Shown here piece by piece: positions 62,981-64,000 of a DNA stretch of 64,000 bases. The DNA lies in NCBI RefSeq assembly GCF_002251435.1, contig NZ_NPJI01000096.1:20664-84663 (forward strand), written 5' to 3'. Both the position numbers and the translations under genes were made by a program. A model generated the notes under the pieces. It saw nothing but the letters and a program-made list of their open reading frames with translations, was not told the origin of the DNA and made no database searches. How positions within the stretch are numbered: the stretch's first letter is position 1; every line of letters begins with the position of its first letter. Source of the DNA: Prevotella sp. P2-180 (GTDB lineage: Bacteria > Bacteroidota > Bacteroidia > Bacteroidales > Bacteroidaceae).

Positions 62981-63669
62981 AGGTATCGATTATTGTAGAA
63001 GGTGGTGTCATAGATACTAATGTATCCGCAGGAACCATCGACAACAGCAATGCACTTCGCGAGTCTCTCTATTGGATATTCTCAGAGGTGTTGGATAGAG
63101 ACGATATAAGCATCGAGGTGCACATGTCAGCTGGAAGGAGGTTGGCTGCCAAGGTTTTCAAGGATGCCCCAAACGACGTGTTTCTATATACTGACCTTGA
63201 CCGTGAACCGGAAAAGAAAGCTGAGTGGTTTGTTAGGATGGAGACGGAAAACCCCAATGAGCCTATCATCTTCACACAAGACAAGGCTGAAAGAATCTTT
63301 TTCATGATTCAAGAGATGGAGGCGTGGCTTCTGAAGCAACCTGACGCAATTGAGGCATGGGCGAAATCAAGAAACTACAAGCATTTTGCTGATCGTGGTC
63401 ATGTTTCAACTCATTACCATATTGCAGGTAAGGATATTGAGCGAATCAGCAAGCCAAGCGACAAGCTCAAGGATATTCTGAAGCAAACATTCCAAAGTGA
63501 TAAACTGCGCAAAAACGGGAAAGCAAAAGGTGTGGAATACGGCAAACTAAAAACGGCGCCCGGTATGCTCAGGTTTATTGATGTCAATAAACTCATAAGC
63601 TGTGATGCAGAACTGTTGCGATTCAGAAGCTATGTTGTACTAATTTTTCACTGCGGTGAAAAAAGCTAA
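62974..63669 (+). CDS. DUF4276-like (TOPRIM-type) protein, possibly truncated at C-terminus
   Basis: A 231-residue protein. 'SIIVEGG' (Glu9) and 'LYTDLDREP' (Asp74, Asp76) have the E...DxD order of TOPRIM nucleases, and 'MIQEMEAWLLKQPDA' with 'ISKPSDKLKDIL' is typical of DUF4276. The ATG lies in the ATPase stop overlap. The last residues (about 'LIFHCGEKS') are translated from a perfect hairpin that looks like the end of a mobile element, so the native C-terminus may be lost. In related two-gene systems the partner is an effector nuclease controlled by the ATPase; here that is only inferred. Confidence 0.78.
   Translation: MVKVSIIVEGGVIDTNVSAGTIDNSNALRESLYWIFSEVLDRDDISIEVHMSAGRRLAAKVFKDAPNDVFLYTDLDREPEKKAEWFVRMETENPNEPIIFTQDKAERIFFMIQEMEAWLLKQPDAIEAWAKSRNYKHFADRGHVSTHYHIAGKDIERISKPSDKLKDILKQTFQSDKLRKNGKAKGVEYGKLKTAPGMLRFIDVNKLISCDAELLRFRSYVVLIFHCGEKS
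63644..63663. repeat. Perfect hairpin at the 3' end of the DUF4276 gene
   Basis: tttttcac (63644-63651) and gtgaaaaa (63656-63663) form an 8-bp stem with loop tgcg. It may be a terminator (T-rich arm) or the end of the element that carries the recombinase. A second stem, tgacggg/cccgtca, lies at 63743-63770. Confidence 0.6.
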
Positions 63670-63795
63670 AGTCCTGCGGCTTATAACCTTTCACCACAAT
63701 ATTTCACACTTATTTTACGTTTCTCTAAAAGGTGAAGGGAGATGACGGGATAATTCGAACCTCCCCGTCATTAATCCCCTCCACCACAAATAACC

Positions 63796-64000
63796 ATGCC
63801 CAATACGACATTGGACAAGGCGATCGCGGCTGTACCTAAATTCAGGGACCGCATTTCGCTTTTTACTAAGAAGCTGCGTCTGGCACAGTATGCAGACGGC
63901 AGTATCTATGACTATCGCCTGAAAATTGCTCAGGCAGTGTTGTTTTTCAAAAAGTTGCCGGATGAGTTCACACAGACGGACATCGACTATTGCCTGTCGC
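63796..64000 (+). CDS. Tyrosine recombinase/integrase, N-terminal part (3' end outside window)
   Basis: The open frame from ATG 63796 runs off the window after 68 codons. The visible part reads as a SAM-like core-binding domain: 'FTKKLRLAQYADGSIYDYRL', 'FFKKLPDEFTQTDIDYCL'. This spacing (long helix, Y-x-x-x-T/S-I-Y-x-Y, then 'P..FT..DI..YL') is typical of XerC-like integrases and of the integrase that accompanies IS91-type transposases in Bacteroidota. Catalytic R, H and Y lie beyond the window, so activity cannot be judged. Confidence 0.7.
   Translation, partial: MPNTTLDKAIAAVPKFRDRISLFTKKLRLAQYADGSIYDYRLKIAQAVLFFKKLPDEFTQTDIDYCLS

Overview
The window comes from a Bacteroidota chromosome, most likely a Prevotella-like Bacteroidales. 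The evidence is a SusC/SusD pair with a propeller-AraC regulator, several type IX secretion (T9SS) parts (PorT, PorW, PorX and a C-terminal sorting domain cargo), GldH, an UpxY-type antiterminator, and promoters of the Bacteroidota form (TTTG at -33, TAnnTTTG at -7, about 20 bp apart). Coding density is high and most genes are housekeeping.

Layout. 1-5371: a MacAB/TolC-like export operon, with an ATPase cut by the window edge, two FtsX permeases, an adaptor and an outer membrane channel. 5453-9025: ferredoxin, porT, a 5'-nucleotidase split over two genes, rplS and a small unknown protein. 9324-24209: a pectin side-chain utilisation locus with a GH43 arabinanase, a tiny T9SS cargo, a surface glycan-binding lipoprotein, SusD, SusC, a membrane-tethered regulator and a GH53 galactanase. 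24377-32134: tRNA-Pro(GGG), then an overlapping operon of aroA, a Cys-containing membrane protein, a metal permease, porW, porX and tsaE. 32239-41128: trxA/dnaE, psd/pssA, and pyrH/birA with a stand-alone AICAR transformylase. 41400-49426: an SDR enzyme, a tricorn-type protease, a lone receiver, a sugar symporter and a GH51 arabinofuranosidase. 49521-53313: metF, holB, ricT and gldH. 53329-60058: the rodA-mrdA-mreDCB wall-elongation cluster followed by a stand-alone IMP cyclohydrolase. 60059-64000: a repeat-rich gap, an UpxY-type antiterminator, an AAA ATPase/DUF4276 pair with its own promoter, and the start of a tyrosine recombinase.

How the genes fit together. The GH43, GH53 and GH51 enzymes, SusCD, the glycan-binding protein and the sugar symporter together describe breakdown of arabinan or type I arabinogalactan at the cell surface, transport into the periplasm, release of arabinose and its uptake. 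The regulator beside susC has a periplasmic propeller and an AraC output domain but no kinase or receiver. Direct repeats upstream of the susC promoter are a plausible binding site for it. PorT, PorW, PorX and the sorting-domain protein show that this organism exports proteins by T9SS. The purine step normally done by bifunctional PurH is divided between genes about 18 kb apart.

The least ordinary parts are the ATPase/DUF4276 pair, which looks like a two-gene defence module whose second gene may be cut short by a hairpin-ended mobile element; the kinase-less regulator; a 94-bp palindromic repeat element; and a dispersed noncoding repeat family found at the 24.3, 57.2-57.4 and 60.6 kb positions.
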